From assembly GCA_002340325.1 (NCBI GenBank), contig DDLV01000012.1, positions 1 through 40,994 of the forward strand: a stretch of DNA of 40,994 bases, written 5' to 3'. Position 1 is the stretch's first letter. Each line of letters begins with the position of its first letter. Under the pieces are notes generated by a model. The model had not been told where the DNA came from and searched no databases. It worked only from the letters and a program-made list of their open reading frames with translations. Shown here in pieces: positions 40,699 through 40,994 of the stretch. The translations under genes were made by a program, and so were the position numbers. This DNA is from Glaciecola sp. UBA2563. GTDB taxonomy: Bacteria; Pseudomonadota; Gammaproteobacteria; Enterobacterales; Alteromonadaceae.

Positions 40699-40994
40699 AT
40701 GGAACGTACTATGGAACACGATACTGCTTATTATCTGCTGCTTGCCGTCGCTGGGTTGCTGTTAGTCAAACAGTTGTTCGTGGCGAATAAACAACTATCC
40801 CATATTTTATTTGCTGTGTTTTGTACTTCTTTATGTATGGTCGCCGTCAAACATCTTAGTGCAGATAAAATTGGGGTTTATCACCACGTTATTGGGTTAG
40901 CCACTTGTGCAACATGCAATGTAGTGTGGCTGATCTCTCGTTGTTTATTTCGAAAAAACGATGCCGTGACTAAACGACATTTTTTTGTGGCAGG
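40699..40994 (+). CDS. Membrane protein, truncated by the window end
   Basis: An open frame of 98 codons that runs off the end. It begins MERTMEHDTAYYLLLAVAGL (a second ATG at 40711 is possible) and has two or three helices (LLLAVAGLLLVKQLF, LFAVFCTSLCMVAVK, HHVIGLATCATCNVVWLIS). It resembles the N-terminal membrane part of some membrane-bound regulators, but that is a guess. Confidence 0.6.
   Translation, partial: MERTMEHDTAYYLLLAVAGLLLVKQLFVANKQLSHILFAVFCTSLCMVAVKHLSADKIGVYHHVIGLATCATCNVVWLISRCLFRKNDAVTKRHFFVA

Overview
The window reads as a chromosomal stretch of a marine-type gammaproteobacterium, most likely Alteromonadales (Alteromonas, Glaciecola or Shewanella-like). Evidence: moderately AT-rich DNA, an MSHA-like pilin, PsiE, YpfJ, DUF3465, DUF3754 and DUF6265 proteins, an ECF42-type sigma factor with its YCII partner, and a large Reg_prop hybrid histidine kinase. 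The genus is inference; no rRNA, tRNA or CRISPR array was seen.

Layout. 0-5 kb is a light and DNA-repair block: three cryptochrome/photolyase-family genes (one divergent, two overlapping) plus a DUF2256 mini-protein, with a MITE-like palindrome in the divergent intergenic region. 5-14 kb is mostly housekeeping or metabolic: a hydroxyisobutyrate-dehydrogenase-like enzyme, PsiE, an MFS transporter whose only well-placed start is ATC, a sugar-nucleotide-type reductase, an acetyl-CoA hydrolase/transferase, a DUF6265 protein and the convergent ECF42/YCII pair. 28.9-41 kb holds glutaredoxin, DUF3754, DUF3465, ypfJ, a haem-c/PQQ sugar dehydrogenase fusion, a cupin, an orphan pilin, a BLUF photoreceptor, a GlxA-type regulator with a divergent cysteine hydrolase, a DUF2235 hydrolase, two membrane proteins and a truncated membrane protein at the edge.

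The centre of interest is 14.0-28.7 kb, which I read as one undescribed peptide system. A 30-codon gene (14594-14686) has a short basic leader ending in Gly-Gly and a 14-residue tail, SQLWRHSPSGFNSN. Directly downstream are an HlyD-type adaptor and an ABC exporter with an intact C39 peptidase domain, the classic machinery that cuts after Gly-Gly and exports the product. Converging on them is a minus-strand block: a response-regulator-like protein with Tyr at the phospho-acceptor position, an I9 prodomain plus S8 subtilisin, a 1512-residue propeller-type hybrid kinase and an overlapping REC-GGDEF-EAL protein. The subtilisin ends in seven tandem repeats built on the same SQLW motif; one of them (SQLWRHTSGGFRSN) matches the peptide tail at 10 of 14 positions. 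So the small peptide and the protease tail are related sequences within one locus, with an exporter and a sensor/c-di-GMP output between them.

The I9 and S8 pieces lie in the same frame and are separated by one TAA inside the first copy of a duplicated domain. Either the protease is freshly broken by a nonsense change, or the stop is read through, or it is a sequence error. This decides whether the protease arm works in this strain.
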